This document shows, piece by piece, positions 1-6,175 of a stretch of DNA of 9,621 bases. Each line of letters begins with the position of its first letter. The first letter of the stretch is position 1. Location of the stretch: NCBI GenBank assembly GCA_964560135.1, contig CAZLKN010000087.1:1-9621 (forward strand), in the 5' to 3' direction. This DNA is from CAZLKN01 sp964560135 (GTDB lineage Bacteria > Actinomycetota > JAICYB01). The notes beneath the pieces were generated by a model. The model was not told the DNA's origin. It saw only the letters and a list, made by a program, of their open reading frames with translations, and did no database searches. Position numbers and translations under genes: made by a program.

Positions 1-3
1 AGC

Positions 4-1335
4 ATGAAGCTCGCGGTGGTGGGATGCGGCCACGTTGGGCTCGTGACGGCGGCGGGGTTCGCCGAGGTCGGCCACACCGTGGTGGGCCTGGACACCGATG
101 CCCAGAAGCTCGAGCTCCTCCAGCGCGGGGAGGCGCCCTTCTACGAACCCGGCCTCCAGGAACTGCTCGACCGCCATCACGGCGACCGCCTGAGCTTCGA
201 GTCGGACCCCGTGCGCGCCTTCGAGGACGTGGACGTCGCGTTCATCTGCGTGGCGACCCCACCGCGCTCCGACGGGACGCTGAGCCTCGCGTTCGTGGAG
301 CAGTCCACCCGGACCGTGGCCGAAGCCGCCCGCGGGCCGCTCGTGATCGTGGAGAAATCCACGGTGCCGGTGCAGACGGCGCGCCGCGTGATGTCGGTCC
401 TGAAGGAGGAGGGCCGGTACCCCGAGATCGACGTGGCCACCAACCCCGAGTTTCTCCGCGAAGGCTCGGCGGTGCACGACACCCTCAACCCGGACCGGAT
501 CGTGGTAGGCCTGGCCGGCGGCGGACACAGCGAAGCGCTGCTGCGTGAGCTGTACCGCCCGATCGTAGAGGCGGCGGACTGCCCGCTGATCGTCACGGAC
601 CTCGACACCGCGGAGATGATCAAGCACGCCTGCAACAGCTTCCTGGCCACCAAGATCTCCTTCATCAACGCCGTGGCCGAGATGTGCGAGAAGGTGGGCG
701 CCGACGTGGAGGTCGTCTCCCGTGCCATGGGCCTCGACCCCCGCATCGGCCCCCACTTCCTGAGCGCCGGCGTGGGGTACGGCGGATCCTGTTTCCCGAA
801 GGACGTCTCGCAGTTCATCGCCCAGGCCGGCGAGCTCGGCGTCGACCTGTCGATGCTGGAGAGCGTCCGGCGGATCAACACCACCCAGCGCGCCCGCCTG
901 CTGACGAAGCTCAAGGCGGCCGTCTGGAACCTGGAAGGCAAGACGATCGCCGTGTGGGGCCTGGCCTTCAAGCCGGGCACCGACGACCTGCGTGAGGCTC
1001 CCGCGCTGGACGTCATCCCGGCCTTGGAGGCCGAGGGGGCCCACGTCGTGGCCTACGATCCGGCAGCCGGACCGGCCGCGAAGGCCGTATTCCCCAACCT
1101 GCGCATCGCGCCCGACGCCCTCGCGGCCCTCGAGGGGGCCGACGCGCTGGTCGTCCTCACCGACTGGCCCGAGTTCGCCGCCGCCGACCTCGACGGGGTG
1201 AAGGAGCAGCTGCGGCGTCCGGTCGTGGTGGACGGCCGGAACCTCTGGCCGGTGGACCTGATGGCCGACCGCGGGTTCACCTATATCTCCTTCGGCCGGC
1301 CCGACGTCGTGGCCGGCGAAGTCCGCCGGTCCTAG
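4..1335 (+). CDS. ugd: UDP-glucose 6-dehydrogenase
   Basis: Cytoplasmic enzyme that oxidises UDP-glucose to UDP-glucuronate with two NAD+, supplying uronic acid for envelope polysaccharides. The 443-residue product has the usual family length and order: an N-terminal Rossmann domain with the dinucleotide loop GCGHVG (residues 7-12) and Asp30 at the end of the second strand; VEKSTVPV (117-124); NPEFLREGSA (147-156) with the catalytic Glu149; the central helical segment with Lys207 and Asn211; the active-site loop GGSCFPKD (260-267) with nucleophile Cys263; and the C-terminal UDP-binding domain with FKPGTDDLREAP (322-333). All key residues seem intact. The start is the ATG giving the typical MKLAVVGCGHVG N-terminus; only three bases of upstream sequence are visible, so its promoter and ribosome site lie outside. 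Its TAG stop shares the palindrome CTAG with the stop of the convergent gene. GalU, which makes its substrate, is encoded about 6 kb downstream. Confidence 0.96.
   Translation: MKLAVVGCGHVGLVTAAGFAEVGHTVVGLDTDAQKLELLQRGEAPFYEPGLQELLDRHHGDRLSFESDPVRAFEDVDVAFICVATPPRSDGTLSLAFVEQSTRTVAEAARGPLVIVEKSTVPVQTARRVMSVLKEEGRYPEIDVATNPEFLREGSAVHDTLNPDRIVVGLAGGGHSEALLRELYRPIVEAADCPLIVTDLDTAEMIKHACNSFLATKISFINAVAEMCEKVGADVEVVSRAMGLDPRIGPHFLSAGVGYGGSCFPKDVSQFIAQAGELGVDLSMLESVRRINTTQRARLLTKLKAAVWNLEGKTIAVWGLAFKPGTDDLREAPALDVIPALEAEGAHVVAYDPAAGPAAKAVFPNLRIAPDALAALEGADALVVLTDWPEFAAADLDGVKEQLRRPVVVDGRNLWPVDLMADRGFTYISFGRPDVVAGEVRRS
1313..1329 (+). terminator. Small hairpin at the ugd 3' end
   Basis: CCGGCG (1313-1318), a 5-base loop and CGCCGG (1324-1329) form a 6-bp GC stem ending three bases before the shared CTAG stop palindrome. 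There is no U-tract. It might help end ugd transcription, but in DNA this GC-rich a short stem inside coding sequence can arise by chance. Confidence 0.2.
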
Positions 1336-2186
1336 TCCAGGCCCTCGGCCTCCGGACGGCTCAGCAGGCTCGTCGCCAGCGCCGCCGCCAGCCGCACCGC
1401 CTCGCGCTTGTCGTGGCCGAGCCCGGCGACGGTCCGGAGCGCCGGCAGTGATCCCTCCTCGAGGAGCAGCCAGCAGGCACCGAGCCGCGTGTCGCCCCCG
1501 AGGCGGACGGCCTCGATCAACCGGTCCCGGCCGACGGAGCGGGCCAGCACCCCGAGGACGGAGCGTTGCCCGCGATCGGGGGTCGCAGCGATGCGCGCCG
1601 CCCCGGCGAGCAGCACGGACAGATCCTCGTCGGAGATGCCCCGGGCGGCGACCTCCCGGGCGAAGGCGAGGACCGCGACCCGCCCGCGTTGCGACCAGCG
1701 CGGCATGCCGAGGGTCAGGGCCACCTCCTCGGGGTCTGCGTCCTCGGCGACCGGCTCCGTGACGACGGCCGGCTCCGCCACGGGCCCGGGGGCCGTCAGC
1801 TCCCGTGCCGCGTCCGCGAGGGCCATGAGCACCGAGCGATCGGGGGTCCCGCCCCGGACCGACAGGGGGGCACCCGATTCCAGCACCACCCGGCCCCCGC
1901 CGGGGATCCGGATCACGGCCAGGGCCCGGCATCCGAGGCTCGACAGGCGCGCGCCGATGCCGGGGACGTCGGAGGCGTTGCTGGGCGCGAGGCCGTCGGG
2001 GAACCGTTCCAGGAGGTCGGCGTCCACCATCACGTGCCAGGGTCCGACCCGTCCCACGCGGTCGGCGAGCAGCCAGTGCGCCTCCACCGCGGCCGGGACC
2101 CACAGCGAGGCCGTCTCGAAGCCCAGGCGGTCGAGCAGCGCGGTCAGCGACGCCCGGATCCGTACCCGCCGGGCGGGGCCGGTCAC
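1332..2186 (-). CDS. Unrecognised 284-residue protein, possible GAF-like N-terminal domain
   Basis: I do not recognise the family. The start is GTG at 2186, whose first bases overlap the TGA of the glycosyltransferase gene (GTGA), with GGAAGG seven bases upstream (2194-2199); this indicates translational coupling. Residues about 10-125 alternate short strands and helices, with hydrophobic strands such as ALAVIRIPGGGRVVLESG (88-105), and could be a GAF-like or roadblock-like alpha/beta sensor fold; this is only an impression. Residues 130-155 form a Pro/Ala/Glu-rich linker. Residues 155-278 look all-helical with repeated Leu/Ala helices, possibly HEAT-like. No signal peptide, membrane segment or catalytic motif is evident, so it is probably cytoplasmic. 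The coupling suggests it works with, or modulates, the GT2 enzyme. Its TAG stop overlaps that of ugd. Confidence 0.8.
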   Translation of the reverse strand: MTGPARRVRIRASLTALLDRLGFETASLWVPAAVEAHWLLADRVGRVGPWHVMVDADLLERFPDGLAPSNASDVPGIGARLSSLGCRALAVIRIPGGGRVVLESGAPLSVRGGTPDRSVLMALADAARELTAPGPVAEPAVVTEPVAEDADPEEVALTLGMPRWSQRGRVAVLAFAREVAARGISDEDLSVLLAGAARIAATPDRGQRSVLGVLARSVGRDRLIEAVRLGGDTRLGACWLLLEEGSLPALRTVAGLGHDKREAVRLAAALATSLLSRPEAEGLD

Positions 2187-2971
2187 GGGCGGGCCTTCCG
2201 CCGCCTCGGGGCGACCCGCCGTGACGGCGTCGATCCGGCACGGGCCGGGGGCCGGACCTTCCGGTTGCCGGCGGCGCGCAGCCGGATACCGGCGATCGTG
2301 GCCAGGATGCGGAACCCGTCGGTGGCGCGGAGCTTCTTGCCCTCCTCGTGGGACCGTGCCATGTAGGAGATCGGCACCTCGTAGATCCGGTGCCCGCGGG
2401 CGAGCAGCTTCGCGGTCATCTCCGCCTCCAGCGTGAAACCCTCGGAGCGCAGGTCCAGGGACCGGAACACCTCGAGGTCGAGCATCTTGAAGCAGGAGCA
2501 CAGGTCCCGCAGATAGGTGTTGAACAGCACGTTCGCAGCGGTGGTGAGCGCCCGGTTCCCGAGGACGTACCAGTAGGAGTGCGCGCCGTGCCCTCCGAAG
2601 GCGCGGACACCGTAGACGACCTCCGCACGGCCCTCCAGCAGCGGCTGGAGCATGGTGACGATGTCCCGGGGGTCGTATTCGAGGTCGGCGTCGTACACGC
2701 ACACCAGACGGCCGGTGGCCATGGCTGTGGCCGTCCGGACGGCGGACCCCTTCCCGCGGTTGCTCTCGTGGTGGGCGGCCCGGATCCAGGGGGAGCGCTC
2801 CGCGCGGTCGGCCACGAGCTGTGCAGAACCGTCGGTGGAACCGTCGTCCACGATCACCAGTTCCATTGGGACGCCGGGGTCGATGGCTTCCAGACGGTCG
2901 ATGGCGTGCAGGACGGTGCGGGCCTCGTTGTAGACGGGCATCAGCACCGACAACACGGCACGTTCGCTCAT
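2183..2971 (-). CDS. GT2 family glycosyltransferase, dolichyl-phosphate-mannose-synthase-like
   Basis: Inverting GT-A glycosyltransferase of family 2, probably moving a hexose from a nucleotide sugar to polyprenyl phosphate on the inner membrane face. Visible motifs are MPVYNE (11-16), the nucleotide-binding DDGSTDGS (42-49), NRGKG (71-75), the metal-binding DADLEYDP (94-101, DXD-type), an acidic catalytic-region segment EGFTLEAEMTAKLL (177-190), and EVPISYMARSHEEGKK (198-213) followed by a conserved DGF (218-220), all as in bacterial polyprenol-phosphate sugar transferases. There is no C-terminal membrane domain; instead residues 236-262 form an Arg/Pro-rich basic tail that could contact acidic lipid. 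ATG at 2971 gives a normal N-terminus. The gene follows the Ig-like gene by 38 bases and overlaps the next gene by 4 bases. The donor sugar cannot be read from the sequence; UDP-glucose or UDP-glucuronate would fit the neighbours, GDP-mannose the family. Confidence 0.9.
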   Translation of the reverse strand: MSERAVLSVLMPVYNEARTVLHAIDRLEAIDPGVPMELVIVDDGSTDGSAQLVADRAERSPWIRAAHHESNRGKGSAVRTATAMATGRLVCVYDADLEYDPRDIVTMLQPLLEGRAEVVYGVRAFGGHGAHSYWYVLGNRALTTAANVLFNTYLRDLCSCFKMLDLEVFRSLDLRSEGFTLEAEMTAKLLARGHRIYEVPISYMARSHEEGKKLRATDGFRILATIAGIRLRAAGNRKVRPPARAGSTPSRRVAPRRRKARP

Positions 2972-3009
2972 GGATCAAGCCTACCGGTCGGCGTGACAGC
3001 CGCCTGGGA

Positions 3010-3708
3010 TCAGAGCAGGCTGCCGACGGTCTTGACGAGGCTGCTCGTGACCGAGCCCACCTTCTTCACGACCGATCCCACGACCCCGTCGTCGCTGCCG
3101 GAGGTCGGATCGGGCACCGACACGACGGTCACATTCGCAGGCTCCGAGTTGCCGACGTTCCCGGCACGGTCGGTGGCCTGGGCGGTGACGGTGTACTGGC
3201 CCGGAGTCGACGGGCTGGACACCGTCCAGGTGCAGCTGCGGCGAGTAGCGTCGGCGCAGGCCAGGGTGGCGGCCCGCGTCTGGGACGGCATGGACAGCAG
3301 GGTGAAGGTGACCTGTACCTCGGCGATCCCCGAGGCGTCGTCACCGGCGGTGCCGGTCACCGTGTCACCCGGGAGCAGCACCTCTCCACTCACGGTGACC
3401 ATCACCGAGGGCGCGGTACGGTCGGCGGGCTGAGGGGTGGGTTCGGGCGGCGCGGGGGGATCCACCAGCAGGCCGAGAACCGAGGTTCCGCTGGGCGGGA
3501 CGCCGGCACCGGGACCCGCCGGGCCCTGCCCGGAGACGGATACCCCGTCGTCGAAGTCGGGGACGGCGAGGGTGGTGGTCGGCTCGGCCTGGCTGCGGGT
3601 CAGCGGGTTGGGGACGAGGCCGAAGTTCGCGACCATCAGATACAGCACGAACGCGCCCGCGACGGCGGTCGCGATCGCGTATCGCAGGTCTTCCTTCCTC
3701 CACTCCAT
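3010..3708 (-). CDS. Membrane-anchored protein with one Ig-like domain
   Basis: Predicted extracytoplasmic protein of 232 residues. I chose ATG at 3708 because GGAG (3715-3718) lies six bases upstream; in-frame ATGs at 3726 and 3777 have no comparable ribosome site, and the upper one would put polar residues before the membrane segment. Residues 1-9 are charged (MEWRKEDLR), 10-28 form one hydrophobic helix (uncleaved anchor or signal), and 35-97 are a Pro/Gly/Thr-rich linker. Residues 98-197 look like a bacterial Ig-like beta domain: it opens with DRTAPSVMVTVSG and closes with YTVTAQATDRAGNVGNSEP, a signature of such adhesion or wall domains, with Cys151 and Cys159 able to form a disulfide. 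Residues 207-232 form an amphipathic tail with VGS(V/L) three times. No enzyme motif is seen. It lies between uppP and the GT2 gene, so an envelope role is likely. Confidence 0.82.
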   Translation of the reverse strand: MEWRKEDLRYAIATAVAGAFVLYLMVANFGLVPNPLTRSQAEPTTTLAVPDFDDGVSVSGQGPAGPGAGVPPSGTSVLGLLVDPPAPPEPTPQPADRTAPSVMVTVSGEVLLPGDTVTGTAGDDASGIAEVQVTFTLLSMPSQTRAATLACADATRRSCTWTVSSPSTPGQYTVTAQATDRAGNVGNSEPANVTVVSVPDPTSGSDDGVVGSVVKKVGSVTSSLVKTVGSLL

Positions 3709-3756
3709 TGGCCGCTCCAACCTCATGTGGGTCCGTCCGCTATCCGTAGTCTCGTC

Positions 3757-3796
3757 CAGACCCTCCGGCCCGGCCATGACCGTACGGGAGGGTCTG
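3757..3796. promoter_or_regulatory. 10-bp inverted repeat in the uppP to Ig-like gene gap
   Basis: CAGACCCTCC (3757-3766) is perfectly complementary to GGAGGGTCTG (3787-3796) across a 20-base loop. On the minus strand it lies downstream of the uppP stop and 49 bases before the Ig-like gene start, so it could be a factor-independent terminator without a U-tract, a 5' leader structure, or a binding site. The sequence alone does not decide. Confidence 0.5.
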
Positions 3797-3800
3797 CGTG

Positions 3801-3816
3801 TAGTCCCTTGGGACTA
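3801..3816. promoter_or_regulatory. Palindrome TAGTCCC-TT-GGGACTA, possible operator
   Basis: Seven-base arms TAGTCCC (3801-3807) and GGGACTA (3810-3816) flank TT, five bases downstream of the uppP stop codon on the minus strand and about 93 bases before the Ig-like gene start. A further partial copy of the half-site overlaps it (ACTAGTCC, 3813-3820). The half-site GGGACT/AGTCCC is the one known from DevR/DosR (LuxR-type response regulator) boxes of actinobacteria, but here the halves are in a different arrangement, so that link is only suggestive. It could instead be a short transcript hairpin. Confidence 0.45.
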
Positions 3817-3820
3817 GTCC

Positions 3821-4633
3821 TTAGCCGCTGGGGGCTGTCCGCGCCAGGAATGTGCCCGCCGAGACGGCGAAGACCAGGCAATATGCGGCGAAGGGCAGGA
3901 AGCTGCGGGTCCGCAGGTACCGCATTAGCCAGGCCACCGAGAGGTAGCCGCACACCAGCGACGCGGTGAAACCGGCGACCTCGGGAGCACCGATCCCGGC
4001 GTCGACGACCTGCGGGAGCTCGAGCACCTGGGCCCCCGCGGTCACGGGGATGGCCATGAGGAAGGAGAAGCGGGCGGCGGACTCGCGGGTGAGTCCTCCG
4101 ACCAGGCCCGCGGCCATGGTGGATCCGGACCTGGAGACCCCCGGGAGCAGGGCGAGGGCCTGGGCGAGCCCCATCCCCACGGCATCGCGCAGCATCGGGA
4201 CCTGGCGGAGAGGCCGTACCGGCATCTGCCCGGGGGACCTGCGGGCGAGGCCCTCCGCCAGGGCGAGCAGCGCCGCGGTGGCGATCAGGCTGAAAGCGAC
4301 CAGCGGCGGGTCGTCCAGCCATCTGGCGAAGGAGGCTTCGAACAGGAGTCCGAGGGCGGCTGCGGGGACCGTGGCGAGCACCAGCAGACCGGCCAGCCGG
4401 CGCTCCTCGCTGCCCCGGCGGCGGGCGCCCCAGGCGATCCGCAAGAGGTCTCTCGCCAGATAGGCCACGAGCCCCGCCAGGGTTCCGAGGTGCAGGAAGG
4501 TGATGAAGGCCAGATCGGGGTGCGGCCAGCCGAACAGGGCCGGAATCACCACCAGATGCGACTTCGAGGAGATCGGCAGCCACTCCGTGACGCCCTGCAC
4601 GATCCCCGTCACGATCGCCTGGAAGACGGTCAC
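3821..4633 (-). CDS. uppP: Undecaprenyl-diphosphatase (BacA/UppP family)
   Basis: Integral membrane phosphatase that converts undecaprenyl diphosphate to undecaprenyl phosphate, recycling the lipid carrier for peptidoglycan and polysaccharide synthesis; the family confers bacitracin tolerance. The 270-residue length is typical. The first family motif is GVTEWLPISSKSHL (14-27), with Glu17, the serine pair and His26; it carries SKSH where many homologs have STGH or SSGH. FLHLGTLAG (46-54) follows, and the second motif PGVSRSGST (164-172) holds the catalytic Arg168. Several hydrophobic helices fill the rest. The start is GTG at 4633 with GGAGG four bases upstream (4638-4642); an ATG at 4650 is out of frame. 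It is the first gene of the minus-strand envelope block and is divergent from the L,D-transpeptidase gene, with 80 bases between starts. I see no convincing -10/-35 pair for it. Confidence 0.95.
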   Translation of the reverse strand: MTVFQAIVTGIVQGVTEWLPISSKSHLVVIPALFGWPHPDLAFITFLHLGTLAGLVAYLARDLLRIAWGARRRGSEERRLAGLLVLATVPAAALGLLFEASFARWLDDPPLVAFSLIATAALLALAEGLARRSPGQMPVRPLRQVPMLRDAVGMGLAQALALLPGVSRSGSTMAAGLVGGLTRESAARFSFLMAIPVTAGAQVLELPQVVDAGIGAPEVAGFTASLVCGYLSVAWLMRYLRTRSFLPFAAYCLVFAVSAGTFLARTAPSG

Positions 4634-4713
4634 CGGGCCTCCACGGGCATGACCACCCGGCGGTCGGGGTACGGGAAGGTCATTGTCGTAGAGGCAGGCG
4701 GAAGGAGGGGTTC

Positions 4714-5334
4714 ATGCGACGGCTCCTTGTGGGTCTCGTGCTCGGGTTCGGCGCGATCGTTGCGGCGATGGCGCTGACCGTCCCCGCGGAGGCGAGCGTC
4801 CGCGACCGGATCGAAGCGCACCGGGCCGAGGTGCAGGCGAAGATCGCCTGTCACAAAGCCCAGATGGCGGATCTTCCCTGTGACGGGGCCCTCGAAGCGG
4901 AGGAAGCCCAGGCGAAGGCTCCGGCACCGGCTCCGCAGTCTGCGGAGCCGCCCCCGAACGTCCCGCGCTCCGGCAAGGCGATCGAAGTCTCGATCTCCGA
5001 GCAGGAGCTGCGGGCGTGGGAGGACGGCGAAGTCGTGATGGAGACCCCGGTATCGACCGGGGATCCGGGACGGGACACCCCGAAGGGGGAGTTCGAGATC
5101 CTGTCCAAGACGCCGAACCACTGGTCCACGCAGTACCACGTGGACATGCCGCACGCGATGCGGGTGGTCCGGGGCATCTTCATCCACGAGGTCCCGATCG
5201 CGCCCGACGGGCGGCGACTCGGGGTCGACGACCTCGGCGAGCCCGTGTCGGCGGGCTGCATCCGCGTCGGCATCGGCGACGCGGAGCGCTTGTACCACTG
5301 GACGGACGTCGGGACGCGGGTGGTCATCCACTGA
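4714..5334 (+). CDS. Exported L,D-transpeptidase (YkuD domain)
   Basis: Predicted cell-wall enzyme forming 3-3 peptidoglycan cross-links or attaching proteins to stem peptides. The start is well set by a perfect AGGAGG (4703-4708) five bases before ATG. Residues 1-28 form a Sec signal peptide (RR, hydrophobic core, likely cleavage after AEA-S near 27). Residues 29-66 form a charged helix with Cys46 and Cys56, a possible disulfide. Residues 67-86 are an Ala/Pro linker. The YkuD domain spans about 88-206: strand KAIEVSISEQELRAW, STGDPGRDTPKGEFEI (114-129), IFIHEVP with catalytic His158, and VSAGCIRVG (178-186) with nucleophile Cys182 and Arg184. The usual S-H-G-C reads S-A-G-C, and the stretch between His158 and Ser179 (20 residues) is slightly longer than the family pattern of about 14-17. 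The gene stands alone between divergent uppP and convergent mtnP. Confidence 0.92.
   Translation: MRRLLVGLVLGFGAIVAAMALTVPAEASVRDRIEAHRAEVQAKIACHKAQMADLPCDGALEAEEAQAKAPAPAPQSAEPPPNVPRSGKAIEVSISEQELRAWEDGEVVMETPVSTGDPGRDTPKGEFEILSKTPNHWSTQYHVDMPHAMRVVRGIFIHEVPIAPDGRRLGVDDLGEPVSAGCIRVGIGDAERLYHWTDVGTRVVIH
4928..4950. repeat. 10-bp perfect inverted repeat with 3-base loop inside the L,D-transpeptidase gene
   Basis: CGGCTCCGCA (4928-4937) and TGCGGAGCCG (4941-4950) flank GTC, giving a very stable hairpin in the mRNA segment that encodes the Ala/Pro linker (about residues 72-79), between the signal and helical region and the catalytic domain. Confidence 0.6.
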
Positions 5335-5341
5335 CCGGCGT

Positions 5342-5391
5342 CCTCGAGGGGACCCCGGGCGCCTCACGGTCGCGCCGGGGTCCCCTCGAGG
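5342..5391. terminator. 17-bp hairpin terminator shared by convergent genes
   Basis: Arms 5342-5358 and 5375-5391 are perfect complements (CCTCGAGGGGACCCCGG and its reverse complement) around a 16-base loop; a further GCGC/GCGC pairing is possible with a one-base bulge. It starts eight bases after the L,D-transpeptidase stop and includes the last codons and TGA (5364-5366) of mtnP. There is no T-tract on either strand, as is common for high-GC actinobacterial terminators. The position suits a bidirectional terminator. Confidence 0.75.
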
Positions 5392-6173
5392 GCCCGGCCG
5401 CACCCGCAGCCGCGCTCGGCCGGGACGCGTTCGATCATCGTGAACAACGCCTCCCGTAGCTTGCCGAGGTTCTCCGAGAAGACCTTCAGGGCACGCTCCA
5501 TCGTGACGGGTTCGTAGTCGGGTTCGTCGCTCCCCTCCACGCCGACGTCGTAGTCGGTGATCAGCGAGAGGTTCACGTAGCACATCTCCAGCTCACGGGC
5601 GAGGTAGGCCTCCGGGTACTGCGTCATGTTGATGACCTCCCAGCCGGCCTGCCGGTAGTGCGCCGACTCGGCCCTCGTGGAGAACCGCGGTCCCTGGATC
5701 ACGACGACCGTGCCTTTCTCCCGGACGCTCATCCCGGCGGCCCGGGCCCCCTCGATCGCCACCGGCCGCAGCTCGGGGCAGTAGGGATCCGCCCAGGCGA
5801 CGTGGACCGTCAGGGGACCGTCGTAGAACGTCGACTCCCGCCCCGAGGTGCGGTCCACGAGCTGGTCGCATACGACCACATCCCCCGGATGGATGTGGGG
5901 CTGGAGACTCCCGGCGGCGGCCGGGCCGATCACCCGTGTGACCCCCAGCTCCTTGAACGCCCACAGGTTGGCCCGGTAGTTGATCCCGTGCGGCGGGAAC
6001 TCGTGGTGGGGGCCGTGACGTGGGATGAAGGCCACCGTCCGCCCCGAGATCTCGCCGATCGACACCGGCCCCGTGGGCGCCCCGTACGGGGTCTGGACGC
6101 GGTACTCGACCAGGCCTTCCACGAAGGAGTAGAAGCCTGAGCCACCGAAGACGCCGATCTGAGCTTCGGGCAC
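5364..6173 (-). CDS. mtnP: S-methyl-5'-thioadenosine phosphorylase
   Basis: Cytoplasmic trimeric-type nucleoside phosphorylase; splits 5'-methylthioadenosine with phosphate into adenine and methylthioribose-1-phosphate, for methionine and purine salvage. The 269-residue product has the phosphate-loop GGSGFYS (10-16), PRHGPHHEFPPHGINYRANL (51-70), GPAAAGSLQPHIHPGD (83-98), DRTSGRESTFYDG (107-119), GPRFSTRAES (161-170), VINMTQYPEAYLARE (180-194) and TDYDVG (206-211). The Asp in TDYD is the purine-site residue expected for 6-aminopurine, favouring MTA over inosine or guanosine, although related 6-oxopurine enzymes exist. The tail has a Cys256-Gly-Cys258 pair. The start is GTG at 6173 with AAGGA six bases upstream (6180-6184). 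The open frame extends beyond it, but that part is antisense or out-of-frame shadow of fmdB. It follows the fmdB stop by two bases, so the genes are surely co-transcribed. Confidence 0.92.
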   Translation of the reverse strand: MPEAQIGVFGGSGFYSFVEGLVEYRVQTPYGAPTGPVSIGEISGRTVAFIPRHGPHHEFPPHGINYRANLWAFKELGVTRVIGPAAAGSLQPHIHPGDVVVCDQLVDRTSGRESTFYDGPLTVHVAWADPYCPELRPVAIEGARAAGMSVREKGTVVVIQGPRFSTRAESAHYRQAGWEVINMTQYPEAYLARELEMCYVNLSLITDYDVGVEGSDEPDYEPVTMERALKVFSENLGKLREALFTMIERVPAERGCGCGRALEGTPARP

Positions 6174-6175
6174 GA

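Noticed and set aside
1332..2978. A single 548-residue minus-strand frame that could be read as one long protein
   Set aside because: Its N-terminal half is Arg/Pro/Gly-rich and out of frame with the clear GT2 gene at 2183-2971; only the part from GTG 2186 is real.
3709..3777. N-terminal extension of the Ig-like protein to ATG 3777 or 3726
   Set aside because: No ribosome site precedes either ATG, and the extension would include one arm of the inverted repeat. ATG 3708 has GGAG at six bases.
3801..3820. Calling the palindrome a DevR/DosR box outright
   Set aside because: The known box has GGGACT then AGTCCC with two bases between; here the order of halves is reversed, or the spacing is missing two bases. 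No regulator gene is visible.
2348..3969. Long plus-strand frames (2348-3433, 2821-3969) opposite the GT2 and Ig-like genes
   Set aside because: The minus-strand proteins carry clear family motifs or domain features, while these frames are Arg/Gly/His-rich and cross several genes.
4630..5583. 317-residue minus-strand frame opposite the L,D-transpeptidase gene
   Set aside because: It crosses the terminator, the mtnP end and the uppP start region in the wrong frame; the composition is Arg-rich shadow.
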